NCBI GenBank assembly: GCA_024752435.1
Contig: CP103037.1
Location: forward strand, 1,860,001 to 1,924,000
Direction: 5' to 3'
Source: Allantophomopsis cytisporea
Taxonomy: Eukaryota > Ascomycota > Leotiomycetes > Phacidiales > Phacidiaceae
DNA length: 64,000 nt
In this document: in pieces, positions 1 through 11,900 of the stretch
How positions within the stretch are numbered: position 1 is the stretch's first letter
How the letters are laid out: every line of letters starts with the position of its first letter
Program-made: the position numbers and the translations under genes
The notes under the pieces: generated by a model
What the model saw: the letters and a program-made list of their open reading frames with translations, nothing else
Told to the model about the DNA's origin: nothing
Database searches by the model: none

Positions 1-1625
1 TGCCTGGAGAGAAAGTCTGTGGCGTTGAACACGCTGAACTCGACGTCTTCCGTTGATGGCGCCCTGTAACCTGTGAGTGTGGCCAACCAGCCCGCTGGTT
101 TCTTTTCCATAGATTTCGGCCGACAGCCCTCGATGCGCACGTTATCAAGCCACAGACGAGCCAAGATCAACGACCACTTGACATTGACGTTGGCGAGCTT
201 TTCAAATCGATGTACTTCTGCAGGTGTAGCAGCCCCCTTTTGCTTTGTTGCCATATCCAATCGCATAAGCAACTCGCATGATATAAGGATCTGAAGTAGA
301 AGCCAGTATTTCTGAGTCCCAATATCATCAACAGAAACACCATTGATGGAAATATCATCATCTACGTCCTCCTCACTTGATGTTCCCCAAATAATCTGGC
401 CGAGTCGGATGCGCCATTCAACAAGGGTAAAATCAATCCACACGGCCGGAGTGGCTAAAATGCTCACGAGTGCCTCAATCTGGACATGGAGACTATATGG
501 ATCTGCAGTGTCGGTAACTCGTTCAGGGGGGTAAAGGAGCCTGGTGAAAAGTAACGTGTACATGTCTACGGTCGATTTGAGGTGGCTCTCTGGGTCTTCA
601 TGGTATATAGTTGAAATATCGATCAGCTGCGTAATTATCGCCATATCGTCCAGGGCACGCACACCATGTTTCCCTGCACGAAGGAAGCTCCCTCGTCTTT
701 CTGCCAGATCCGCAGCTGGGTCGGGTCGGAGATCCTCCTCTTCCTGCAACGCATCTGCAACACCACTTTCTAGAGCCGCTTGAAACCCAATGGTCCCCTT
801 CTCTAAGCCCTGCATGCTGAGAATATTCGGACGCTCCCTACATCGTGGAACAAAATGGGGTTGTGGTTTTGGAATATCTTCACTTTGGTATCCATTGTTG
901 CTAGTAATATGCGGCCATGCTGTAGCACAGCTCCACGCCGCATGCTCAATTTGTCTATGGTCCGTCAGATCCCTCGTTTCCACACTCGAGTCCCAAGGAA
1001 ATGCCACCGAAGGGTGTGGTGCGCCGGTATAATGACCCTCTGACCGTACAAAATATTGCGGGGCACCAGAGAAAAGATTGTGAATTTCTGATTGTGACAG
1101 CGGAGATGAGATCCTATCGAGCCTCGCGGGCTTTTTCTGGGGCTCGGACAATTGCTGTTTGCTCAAATGTGGTGGTGGTGGAAGTGGTTTGTTTGGATCA
1201 GACATCGGGCTCATGGGCTGTTTATCTATTGGCGATAATGGAGATGAGACGGGAGGAGCAGAAGACTGAGTAGAAGTAATGTTAGCGATGTCGAGAAACA
1301 CAGACGTGAAAGAAGGAATGGATTATGATTTATTAAAAAGCTCATGTGTATTTGGTATTGTGATTCTTTGCTCAATTTGGAAATTCATTCGACTCACTCG
1401 TTTTTGGTCGTCGTTGCGTCGTTTGAGGGAGTTCGATCTACCAACACTCTTGAGCAAAGTATGAAAGTAATCGCGTTTGGTCTGCGCTCTGCTCTGCTCT
1501 TTCTTATCTTGCAGAAAGTCCTCGACGACAACGCCGCTATCTGAACTGGATTTGACTCCATTACCGTTCTCCTCAGAGCGTTTGTAGCGGTGTAACTTGG
1601 ACGATAGCTTAGAAAATGACGGCAT
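1..1625 (-). CDS. Conserved fungal protein of unknown function (5' part, runs off left edge)
   Basis: Two exons are visible: 1398-1625 (76 codons from ATG 1623-1625) and 1265 to beyond position 1. They are joined by a 132-nt intron with donor GTGAGT, branch GCTAAC and acceptor CTCAG, in phase 0. Exon 2 stays open to the window edge, giving about 497 residues so far. The N-terminus is basic and Ser/Lys-rich (MPSFSKLSSKLHRYKR) and is followed by a Pro/Ser-rich low-complexity linker (residues about 77-135). The rest is an acidic to hydrophobic, probably helical body without signal peptide or transmembrane segment. Short conserved-looking blocks include LFSGAPQYFVRSEGHYTGAP and WIDFTLVEWRIRLGQIIWG. 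I do not recognise a named domain and assign no function. The gene is almost certainly real: the frame is long and the splice sites are clean. The C-terminus lies outside the window. Confidence 0.8.
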
Positions 1626-2162
1626 ACTGCAACAAAAGAGTAACCCTCGAGGGGGTGAGTGAGTGAGTATGTGAGAAACAAAAGAGTAGTAAAGATAGAA
1701 AAAGGGCCAAAATTAATCAGACAATAGTCAATCAAACAAATCAATCATGACTCTGAGAAATAAAAAATGTCTACAATGAAGGATGAGGGGAAGAGATTGA
1801 ACGCGTTTCTCTTGTTTTTTGTTTTTTGTTTTTCTTTCTCTTTCTCCCTCTCTTTCATCTATGCTGGGGGGGGATAATATGGTACAAATGGTATGTTATG
1901 AGAGTAGGCCTGACAACATTGGTCGTTGCATGGACTTTGTAGTGGGAGAGGCTTTGACAGCATTGTACTCAAACAGGGTCTCACAGTGGAGAAGTTGACT
2001 TGGCTTTAGGTGGATAGGTAGTGGACCATTGGTGAGTCGACATGTGATCTACGCAGGGGAGGCGGAGAGGAAGGGAAGAAGGCAGAGATCATGGTCGGAG
2101 GGTGGTGGTGATAGTAGGAGAGGCGGGAAGAGTGGAAGAGTGGGAAGGGTGGAAGTGAGTAG

Positions 2163-2296
2163 GCATGTATGTTGTTGAGTGGGAGAGTGAGTGTATGAGA
2201 GAGGTATGAGAGAGGTATGAGAGGTATGAGAGGTATGAGAGTATGAGAGTGCACGAGAGTATGAGAGGTATGAGAGTATGAGAGTGCACGAGAGAG
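2163..2296. repeat. GTATGAGAG minisatellite
   Basis: There are imperfect tandem copies of a 9-10 bp GTATGAGAG unit, interrupted by GTGCACGAGAG. The compound block GTATGAGAGTGCACGAGAG occurs twice. The complementary strand gives Ser/His/Thr-rich spurious frames. The repeat lies about 550-670 bp upstream of the left-edge gene's ATG. Confidence 0.85.
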
Positions 2297-3405
2297 ATGC
2301 ACGTACACACAAACAACCAACTAGGTGGATATATCTATGTGGGGGTCAACGACTAACGATCAAGAAGGTTGTGAAGGAAGCTGTACCTAACTCATCCATA
2401 CTCTACAACGTACGATTGTATGCGTGCATAGGCAGTTGGTTCCCTTCGAGTATGAGCACATCACGGATGTTGACGTTGACGGATTTTAGTCATAACAAGA
2501 GTACGGACTCGGAGCATCGTTGATTATGGTTGGGATAGGTCATCAAGAAGTTGGAAGATGGCGCGAATGGATGGGATGGATGATATGACAATATGATGAA
2601 ATCCTGAATTTCCGTTGTAGCCTCAGCTCGACTCTCTCACATCTCTTACCTTACAAATCTCTGACCTGAACCACTCATAATGGCCAGATATAGTACTCAA
2701 GTCGAGATACGATACGACGCGAAGCGAAGCGATGCAATCAATACCTAGGATACGACCCTTGTCCCGGCGAATGAACGAAGGAGATGTGAATGAAGACGGC
2801 GGAATACCTTACATACCTGACTTACTATACATATGTACATTCATACAGACTTTACATATTATTCCCAGTCAGTCATTCATATCCATCCATCCATTCATAC
2901 AGGACAGAACAGTACGATGACGAGATCTCGGTACTGCGAACAACCATTCACCTAGTCAGATTGTATCTATTGTTATTTAAAGTCGGGAAAATGCCTGTCG
3001 CGGTCTGTCATTGCCAAACTCCCAAGCCGCCAGTCTACGACAAAAGATAAAAGACAAAAGTCCCGGTTGATCCACCAGATAGATCCAGAAGAGCAAGCAG
3101 TATGTATGTACTGCCACACTTCCACTGGACCGCGACTGTGACTGACTGACTGAGTAAACCCATGTCAACGGAATATACGCATTGATCACAGAGACTGAGA
3201 GGGAAGAATATTCCTCCATACACAATACTCCACAGTGAACGGCTTTCTCCACTATCTTCACCGCACAAGCCGAATTCTTTACGTTTGTCACATCGCCGAA
3301 CAGACAGACACAATGTCATGCCGACTTTTGCCTGTCATTGTTTCTTTGCCCTTGAACAAATCATCTTCCTCGACTCTCTCTCTTCCTACACGATTATTCT
3401 TTGCT

Positions 3406-3443
3406 TCATTGATTTATTGATTCATTGATTCATTGATTCATTG
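3406..3443. repeat. ATTGATTC tandem repeat
   Basis: Four to five consecutive 8-bp units (ATTGATTC, the first with ATTGATTT) form a short microsatellite in the intergenic region. Confidence 0.8.
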
Positions 3444-4427
3444 GTACGGCACAGGAGACACGGGATGAGAAGCCATGCTATCTATGCCATGCCATGGCTC
3501 AAACAGATGACGCTGGTGGTATAAAACAAAATTGCATGGCATCATGATTTGTATCTAAATTCCCCCTACAACTTAACCTGCCTTTCTCACATTGAAAGTT
3601 GGAAAGCGCTTGCTGCCAGCTCCCGCACAACACTACTTTTACTACCTACATTACCTTCCTCACCTTACTCGTTAGCCGTAAGTGAGCCTCGTGCTGCACC
3701 GTTGAACTTTAGCCAAATTTGTTCATCGACGTACCAGCTCATGAAACGCACGACTACTACCCCGTCTGTCCGACGGCACCACTTTTTAATCCACCCTACT
3801 CTAGTCTTGTATGGTACCTATGTACTTATGTGTATATTTACTTGGTGTGTATAGGAATGAATGTATAGGTGCAAAGAACATTCCGTGTACTCGGCATACA
3901 AACAGCTCGAGAGGACTGGGGCCCAAATCAATCAAAGACAGAGATCAGAGACACTGAACCCGAAAGTTCCAGAAGAGTTCCAGAAGCTGTTTCGACTCAA
4001 CTAAATTGGGAAACTATATTGCATTTAGTCTTCGAAAATCATTCGATGCCCAGCTGGGTTCAGATCAAAACTTTCCGAACTGGTACTGAGATCCGGAGTC
4101 ATGTGCCTTGTTTCCCGTGCCTGAAATTTACAATAGACAATGTTTAAGTCCCCTTTTCTGCCCAAAGACCTTATTTACGTACAACGCCGATGATTCCGAG
4201 GAGATCAAGAGACAATAACTACCAGGGCAGCCCTCCTTTTGCTGCCAGCTTTCTCTTCACCACATGCATATCATGAGAGCATGTTCCTTCCATCTTTCCA
4301 TTCAAGCCAAATTCTAGGGTATGGCTACCAAATGACTGATTGACGCCTGCTCATGCTGGGTATAAAAACGCGCCTCAAAACACCGACAGAGAAAGTAGGG
4401 AGATCTCCTGCGCTCTTAATGCAGCTC

Positions 4428-4951
4428 TCACGCGGGTGGTGTATCGTGAACCACAATGAGGAGATATCTTGAATCGGGCACAATCACCAGCTCGTGCTTC
4501 TTAGTCCTTAACCGTAAGAGTTTGACCTCGTCCTGCGTACTGATCAGCCTGAAGCCCCTCAACTCCCATACATCACCAATTGATATCTTACCTCCTCATC
4601 AAGACCCTCCACCAGTCCTCCAGCAGCCTTCACAAAATCCCACACCATATTGGCCAGTTGCTCGAAGCCACTGCTCTCAGTCTGTACCTCATCCTTCTGA
4701 GCCTCCGCCTCGTCGGCGCCTTTGTTTGCCTGTACGTTTGCTACACGAAAGCTTGAAAGATTGCCTGTAGTGTTCAAGATGGTACCATCGATTCGATCCA
4801 AAGCTATAGTTGCTTTGACACCAGCCTTATTTGAGATGCGTGAGAGCGTTGCGAAGCTCGAATTCGAACCCTATTTCCGTTAACCCCAAACCACAAACAA
4901 GCAACGAAGAAGAACCAAACTGACATCTGTCTCCTGACCGGCCTGTGCCAT
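4428..4951 (-). CDS. Dynein light chain, roadblock/LC7 type
   Basis: Roadblock/LC7 light chain, a non-catalytic dimeric subunit that binds the dynein intermediate chain. Three exons: 4949-4951 ATG exon (4925-4951, 9 codons), 4592-4870 (93 codons) and 4428-4532 (34 codons plus TGA), giving 136 aa. Intron 1 (4871-4924) has a weak GTCAGT donor, a GTTAACG branch and a TAG acceptor. Intron 2 (4533-4591) is GTAAGA..GCAG. Both are phase 0. The family core is clear: LSRISNKAGVKATIALDRID near residues 18-37, and LLRLRTKKHELVIVPDSRYL followed by LIVVHDT at the C-terminus. These match the LC7 pattern of a glycine turn, then a 'lrtkk.E' strand, then a 'D..yllivi' strand. It is longer than animal LC7 (about 96 aa) because of an acidic, Glu/Ala-rich insertion at residues 50-70. 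The short exon 1 is the least certain part. It is divergently transcribed from IPI1. Confidence 0.85.
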
Positions 4952-5219
4952 TTGTCTATCGGATGCTCTAGCAATGAATTAAAACCGTATTGTTGCGATC
5001 TGGCAGACCGAAATAAAGCTGAGAGTATCGCGTAGAGTAGCTGTATAGATATGTTATGTTTGCTTGGGTCGCGGGGGTACACACATGCAAACGCTGCAAA
5101 CACGTCAAACTACCCCACGGAAAAGCGCCGCACCGCCGCACGGAAGTTCTATCCATGCTTCGGATTATTTTCTGATAAGTGACCTTCTCGATAACGACAT
5201 ATTTTTTTTCAACAGCAAG
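4952..5219. promoter_or_regulatory. Bidirectional promoter between LC7 and IPI1
   Basis: Only 268 bp separate the divergent start codons (4951 minus, 5220 plus), so both genes must share this promoter region. It contains a GC-rich stretch (about 5110-5145). No TATA box is obvious in either orientation. Confidence 0.6.
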
Positions 5220-6454
5220 ATGGGTTCCAGCGCCAGGAAAAAGAAGGAGAAGAAGAAGGATTTCCAGGTGTGTATTACTTGAATTAGATAACATTTGTCT
5301 GTGCACTGGCTTGGAAATTTCACTGATGCGTTTGAATTGCAGAAAACAAAATTGAAAGTCGGAAAGACGAAAGCGAAGGCAGATAATTTCACAGACACCA
5401 GCTTCAAGTCCAAATGTATGCACCACTCTCCCTCTCAGCTTGTTCGGTTTGAGGCATCATGATATCGTAATATCTCATTGCTAGCCCATTGCTCTGCAAC
5501 ACGAATCCATCATCCAAAAACTAACAACCTCCAGCTATCGTTATCAACCAACAATCACTCACCACTGCCCCCCTCGCATCCCACGTTCAATTCGCTCACT
5601 ACCTCTCTCTGGCATCGACCTCACGCACCGACACGCAAAGAAAAGATGCGCTGGCATACCTAACAACTCAACTTGCCTCCGGGCCAGTCAACGAGCCCAT
5701 CCCCCTCCCAACAGCCGTCATCCTCCCCAAACTCTTACCTCTCATCCTCGACGGCAACTCGGCTGTACGGACGCAGCTCCTCAAACTCCTCAAGCTGCTC
5801 CCACCCGCCGACATCGCCGACCGCGCCGAAGCAGCGCTCCTCTACATCCGCGCCGGAATGACGCATCTGGCAGCCGAAATCCGCCTGGACGCCCTATCGG
5901 TGCTGGAGTGGCTGATCAGCACTGCCCACGAGGACGTCGTATCATGTCCGGGCGGCTGGATGAAGACGCTCAAGGCCTTCGTGAGCATGCTGGGCTGGGC
6001 GTCAGTCAGCGGTACCAACAAGTGGACCGCCACATCACGCGCGTCTTTCAACAGCGGGAAGGCCACCAAAACCTTCCCGCGCCAGTTGCTGGTGCTCTCG
6101 CAGTTCCTGAAGATCGGCCTCGTCCCCAGTGATACCGATGGCATTGCGCTGTTGGCCCGAGGCGCTAACTTCCCTGTCTGGGATCTCGATTGTCATCTCA
6201 TTCCGACCCGCAGCAATGCGTATGCGCACTTGAATTTGTTTGGTGTCACGCGTGATGAGGAGGGTGAGATGTATATCGATCGTGAGGACCGGCAGCGGGC
6301 TTTTGTGAGACGCTTTGGCGAGACGGTGTATAAGGGTGTTGAGAACGCGAAGAAGGAGGGTGGGGAGGTGGGTAGAGCTGCGAAGATCCTGGAGACGGTG
6401 CTGAGAGATGGAATGAGCGACTATAATGGCGTTGATGGCGATGATACCCTTTAA
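5220..6454 (+). CDS. IPI1: Pre-rRNA processing protein Ipi1 (Rix1 complex)
   Basis: Ipi1/TEX10-family subunit of the Rix1-Ipi1-Ipi3 complex, which acts in the nucleoplasm on pre-60S particles and ITS2 processing. Three exons: 5220-5267 (16 codons), 5343-5415 and 5535-6454, giving 346 aa. Intron 1 is GTGTGT..TGCAG. Intron 2 (119 nt) is GTATGC..CTAAC..CCAG in phase 1. The N-terminus MGSSARKKKEKKKDFQ, followed by KTKLKVGKTKAKADNFTDTS and then FKSKSIVINQQSL, is the diagnostic Ipi1 signature. The body is an armadillo/HEAT-like helical repeat region (for example LPKLLPLILDGNSAVRTQLL), with residues about 100-230 matching the Ipi1/TEX10 domain. The start is fixed by the conserved MG[SK]S..KKK beginning. 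Its length is normal for filamentous fungi, and it shares its promoter with the LC7 gene. Confidence 0.93.
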
Positions 6455-7330
6455 ATTTGCTGTGTGGAACTTGCTATGGATTTTTTGGTTGATGTCTAAG
6501 ATATACTGGGCCCGAGGACAAGAGATATTGAAGCACGAGGGCGACGGGATAGCTGAGTAGGGGGGGTACGATGTCTTGTAGTATGCGAGTCCTCTCATAT
6601 TCTATCACCGATATCTGGACATCAGGGGACAAGAGCTGAGAGCTGGACAGAGAAAGCTGTAGTGACCAGGAGTATCTGGTTCGCTTTTGCAGGTGGACGC
6701 TATGCAAGTATATCATGCCCATCTAAGGGCCAAAGCCAACACCAGTACTGGCCTGCAAGGCGTCGACGAAGCAGACGGCCTATAAGAATCCGAGTCGGGG
6801 CGATTGTAGGTAGAAAGGGGTTATCTTCATTCCATCAGGAGAAATCAAGTGAACCTGGGATTATTGTATTCATCACTGAATAATCTAGTATCCATAGTAT
6901 TGTATAGTCTATCACTGCTTATGAAGATTCTAGAAATACACTTAGGTATAAATGCTACAAAACTTCCTTTCTGATGACGGCTCATTTTACAAAACGGTCC
7001 ATAAGATATTCAGTGCTTGAAGCAATTCAAATCACGTGATTATATCGAAACGCCGCTAAAACGTAATGTTTACCTCCAGCTTCTAAACGAGAAAACACTC
7101 TCTTCACACACAAACTTCTCAATCTTGCGAACCTCTTCTTCTTCCTCAATTAAACAATCCTGACACTGCAAAAAGCCAGTCAGTCAGAGACAAGATTTGC
7201 TACCCCAAATAACCCCAATCCACCAGTGACCCCCCATCACATTGCGCAACACCAGCAACAGCTCCAGCACAGCTCTTCAAGATCACCGCGTTCAAGTCCG
7301 CTCCCAAATCCTCAGCAGAACACCACCACA
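6455..7330. other. Intergenic IPI1-HSK3
   Basis: This 876-bp stretch holds the IPI1 3' region and the HSK3 promoter/5' UTR. The part from about 7090 is pyrimidine- and CA-rich, as in fungal leaders. I see no ORF or RNA gene that can be supported. Confidence 0.5.
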
Positions 7331-7950
7331 ATGTCCTCCAGACAGACAATGCACGCGCCGCGCCTCAGCACCGCACCCAGCAGCATCAAGCCGCGCCAAC
7401 TGGTACGTTCTGATCCCTCCGCCCGCGCTCCTACCCCAGCACGCTTCACGCACTGACGCAGCGCAGTCCCATCTCCATGCGCAGCTGGCGCAGCTATCCG
7501 CCAACCTGGCCGATCTCGAGAACTTGCTTCGCATGACGAGCGTGCAGGCGGAGTGTATCCGGGGGCTTGGGGCATGGCACGGTGGAGTGTACGTTTGCCT
7601 TCTTCCTTTCCTATCCGATCCCCCATTCTCCTTTTTTTCTTCTCTTTCTGTTCGGTCTTGGTTCTGCCTTGACGAGAGACGCGAGCGACTGCACTTTGTG
7701 TGGTCGTGGTGTCGGCATTGAAATGATGAATAACATGACGTTATACCCAGCTCACTCAGACGCCAAGTGCGAGTGCTGAGAACGCGTATCTACTCCTGAT
7801 CAATGTTGTCCGTACTTCTTGCTTGTCATGATTTGTTGTGGATTGGTGTCGATCTTTGCCGGGCAATTTGACTGACTGAGGAATAGATTCATGGCTGCTA
7901 GCAAAGTTCTTGGCGAGGAGACTGCCGCTGGTCCATCGAATGCCGAATAA
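7331..7950 (+). CDS. HSK3: DASH (Dam1) complex subunit Hsk3
   Basis: Small subunit of the ten-protein DASH/Dam1 complex, which couples kinetochores to microtubule plus ends in fungi. Three exons: 7331-7402 (24 codons), 7467-7588 and 7887-7950, giving 85 aa. Intron 1 is GTACGT..GCGCAG (64 nt). Intron 2 is GTACGT..GACTGAC..AATAG, unusually long at 298 nt. The heptad-rich core SHLHAQLAQLSANLADLENL runs into LRMTSVQAECIRGLG, and is followed by the C-terminal signature FMAASKVLGEE split across exons 2 and 3. Both are typical of Hsk3. There is no signal peptide and the whole protein is a coiled coil. The third exon is only 64 nt and would be missed by ORF-based calling. The gene runs tail-to-tail with areA. 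Confidence 0.9.
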
Positions 7951-8921
7951 GCTGTTTGCTTACTGGTTGTGGATATGATATGATTAATGAGTGATGAATG
8001 GATTGTGGATGGATACCCTGGGAGATACCGGCGTTTGGTTACTGGCGGGCGGTATTTTATGTAAATGGAAGATGCGAGACGTATGTCTTCAGTTTGAGAA
8101 CACAGCATATGTAAGCCTGTGGTCTGCTCAACTCGAGAGCGATCAGGCGAAACTACGAGCTGGAATACAAGGAAATCTGTCATGTTCATAGAGACAATTC
8201 TAATCTACTTGTACAATCAATACGTTGTTGTGGAAGTCGCCCTCATGCACATGAGTGAATCTCTTTTGACCCTCTTCAGCATATTGCTGGAAAAGATGAC
8301 TACTTCACACACGCACAGGCCCAGTGCAATATACAAGTTCCAAGACACGAAACACAAGACAAGTTATCACGATTATCATCCACGAAAAGCAAACGAAGTA
8401 AATAATTCTGTACTGCATATCATGTTCCTGAGTCTAAATATAAGCAGCCCCATGCTCGGAGAATATCATTCATTCTCTCAAGGGCGAAAAAAGACGGACG
8501 AAACAAAAAAGCGTAACGCAAAAAGTATTGCAAGCTCCATCAACCAACCAGCCTCCAAGTGGTATCGAGTGTAGCCAGGCAGCCCGGAAATTCAAAAGAG
8601 AAAAAGCCCAGCCAAAGAAGAAACGCAACGGTGAAACATGCCTCTTTAGATTGAGAGCTCGCAAGGAAAAGTGAACAAGTAGGTAATATAAAAAATTCAT
8701 CCAACCCAACAGCAAAAGCTCTTCATGGAGAGGAACCTCCCGCGCATCATCGTCGTATCATTAGAAAATAAACAAGGTTGTTGCGTACCACTCCCCCCCC
8801 CCCCTCCAAACCGCCCAACCCTCAAAGGCTTAGCGTACATAATGCACAAAAATATTTCCTCTCCAAACAAAACGCAAGTCGTTCATTTCTGTATTCGGCG
8901 AAAGGGTATCATCCTGTAGGT
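7951..8921. other. Convergent intergenic region: HSK3 and areA 3' regions
   Basis: This 971-bp stretch lies between two convergent genes. It should hold the HSK3 3' UTR and the areA 3' UTR, the latter read on the minus strand. There is a homopolymer C run at 8791-8803. I see no gene. Confidence 0.5.
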
Positions 8922-11900
8922 CTACAAACTCATGGTCAACCACTCCCATTCCTGTGGTCCTGCATTGCTTCCGTTTCCACCGGGAGCTCCTGAGGAACCA
9001 GCCTGGCCCATTGCTCCGAATCCCCGTTGCATGTTCAGGCCTCCAAGGCCTTGGCTCATGCCCATCATACCTGCTACACCCGACCCACTTCTCATGGTCA
9101 AAGATGTATCTCCTAAGCCTCCCATTTCACTGTCAACTTCCATGCTGCTGTTGGTACCTTCAAGGTTGGAGACGGATTTCGAGTGTCGACGCTGACGTTT
9201 GGGAGCTACTTGCTGGGCACTGACGAGTCCAATTTGACCTCCGTTTGGTACTGGTTTTGGAGGTGCGGCTGCTATTGGCACCACACCCTTTCCACCACTG
9301 CCTTGAACACCACTATGGAAGCTGGTGGGTGTGCTACCAGCTGTACTACCTCCATTACTGCCGCCGCCCATGCCATTATTGCCGCTGACACTGGGTGGGC
9401 TTTCACTTTCATTAACTGAATGTGCGCGAGCAGATGTTGGAGTAGTGACTTGGCTGGTCTGTTGAGACATCTGTGAAGTATTGACCTGATGAATAGAATT
9501 CTTTCTCGATGCAGACAACGAAGCGCCAGATATAGATCCGGATTTTTTGCCGGATCGTGTGCTACTGCTCCCACCGCCAACTGGAAGACTGGCACCACTT
9601 CCACGGTTGCGCTTCTTGATTACATCAGTTTTAAGAGAAAGGGGGCGTACAACACCATGAAGCTTCAAGAAGAGCCCACATGCATTGCAAAGTGGGTGGC
9701 CCTCTGGGTTCCTTCTCCATAATGGAGTAGTCTGCGTGAAACAGTTGGTGCAAGTTGTGGGGATTCCATTGTTCTCAGAGCCTGGAGCACCCGCCGCAGC
9801 AAGATTCGTGCTGGATCCTTTGTTACTGGGACTTTGTGGCCTGGAAGGCGCTGCAGATGTGAATCCTGACATAGTAGAGTTATCTGGTGGTGAGTTAGGA
9901 GTAGACTGTGCACCATTGAACATATTGCCTCGTTGGCCAAGGACATTTGGTGTCGAGCTTGTCCTTTGGATCTTTTGGCGCCTATCGCCATTTCTCATGC
10001 GAGCGTCACTGACAGATTGCGTGGACGCGTGACTATGTCCAAGACTTCCACTCTGACCATCCCAATCAAGTGGAGAAGAAACCATTTCGGTTCCTCCGAT
10101 TGTAACCTGTTTCCTTGGAGGTCCACCTGGATACCTGGCCGCCTGGGTAGTAAATTGTCCTGGAAGACTGGCATCCCATTGTAAACCGGACCCCCCCATT
10201 TCAATTGAAGATTCATCAATAGAAGAGAAATCGTGCTGCATCATCATAGATCGCTCTCCGAATGCAGCTCCGTCTTCATCTTCATTGTCAGAATCAGCAC
10301 CAAAACTGAACATATGTTCGTTGTGTCCTGTGTTCATTCCAGGAGAGCGGCCTTGCTGGTCCGATTGGAAGACTTGAGAAGGATCAATGTGCTGTTGCTG
10401 TTGCTGTTGCTGCTGTTGTTGCTGTTGCATATATGAGCCAGGGGATGTGTACGAATTTCCAGAAGGCCCTGCCGTAGAAACAGATGATCCATACATGCCA
10501 CCATTATTGTACATATAAGAAGCTCCCATGGAGTTGGAAAGACTAGATGGACCATGTGGATTGGGGGATCCGAAACCGTGAGTCCGCTGGCGCATATCCA
10601 TTGCGCCATGATTGAAAAATATCTGTTCTCCTTCAGGGATTGGTTGCGGAGTAGATACTGCCGAAGCATAAGCAGATCCAGATGGAGAGTAGTAATCGGT
10701 AGAATTCAGAGAAGAGGAAGTCATGGGTTGGTTATTATACATATTGGAAAAAGGACCATGGGGTATCATTGGAGAATGCGAAGGAGAAAAAGAAAAATTC
10801 TGTTGGAATGGTCCAGCAGAGGTGATTATGGGGTCGTTTTCCATGTTGAACGTATCAAGCTGGAATGGAACGCCTGGGTTATGGTGATTTTGGTTGGAAT
10901 GCATCGAAGGTGGATGTGGCTGGTCCAGAGAATAGTCGTTGAGATCGGCATCATGATCTGGATCATTGGGGATCATGATACTGGCGACGGGAGGAACGTG
11001 TGGTGAGAAATCGGCTGGCCGTTTTCGGGGCTGTAATTATAATCATTAGTTCATAGTTAAATTTTGGAGAAAATGCCTATCATACCCCAATGACTCCTCC
11101 GCGACCTCGCTCATCAATACTCGTCTTTCGGATGTGCCTTTGGACATATCCGAACTCATCGTTACCACGCAAGCCGTGTGGTCCCGGTACAGATTGTGGC
11201 ATAAAACTTGGAGCAGACTCCTTGCGCATTTTAATGGGAATGGCAGAGGCCATATTGCTCTGAGGCTTGTGCTCTGCTCTTTGGATTTCTGGCGAAGGCG
11301 ACATGCCTGCTGGTGTCGATACATTATCGGAGAAGATAAAATCATCGAGGTTCATCGAGTCGTTGTTATCCGTGTTTTGATCAGAAGTCTTTCGCAATTG
11401 TGCAATACCACTGGGCGCGCTGGGTTTAAGCTGTGCGTTTCTTATCGGGGGTCAGCAAATGCAGCAACAAGGATGAAACGAATCCCCGCAATGAAACATA
11501 CCGGGCGGCTTCTTCCTGTCTGCGTTTTCTTAAACTCATGGCCATCATTCTCCATGTCAAATTTTCCATGCGCTCTTGGTTCGGTAATTGCTTCTTTGTC
11601 TTGCTGTAAAGCTTCCAAATCTGTGTGGCAAGAGGATCTTTCTTTTGCATCTCATCTGGACTGTCTAGCTCACCGCCGGTGGAATCATCTCTCCAACTTG
11701 GGAAGAAGCTATCTCGCAACAACTCCTTCTTCGCCCTGCTGTCTGTCGATGAAGGATCCAGATTGACTTCGGTGGCGGGAGTATCTGGGTTCAGGCTGTC
11801 TCGCGCATATGTCCCGGAAGACGTCGTCGAGTTTGAAGCTTGCTGGCGATGGTCGACTGGTCTACGAGGAAAGCGGTAATCGTGTTGCGTTGTAGATATC

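Larger units (their letters stand above)
1626..4427. other. Intergenic, 2.8 kb, repeat-containing
   Basis: This is the upstream region of the left-edge gene and the downstream region of the dynein light chain gene. It contains pyrimidine/purine-rich stretches (about 1815-1860), a GTATGAGAG minisatellite (2163-2296) and an ATTGATTC tandem run (3406-3443). Open frames on both strands are low-complexity translations of the repeats. I see no supportable gene. Confidence 0.6.

Noticed and set aside
2006..2320. Ser/His/Leu-rich open frames on the minus strand
   Set aside because: All are translations of the GTATGAGAG minisatellite in several frames at once.
9272..11006. Long plus- and minus-strand open frames inside the areA locus
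   Set aside because: They are shadows of areA exon 3, whose frame matches the AreA family throughout.
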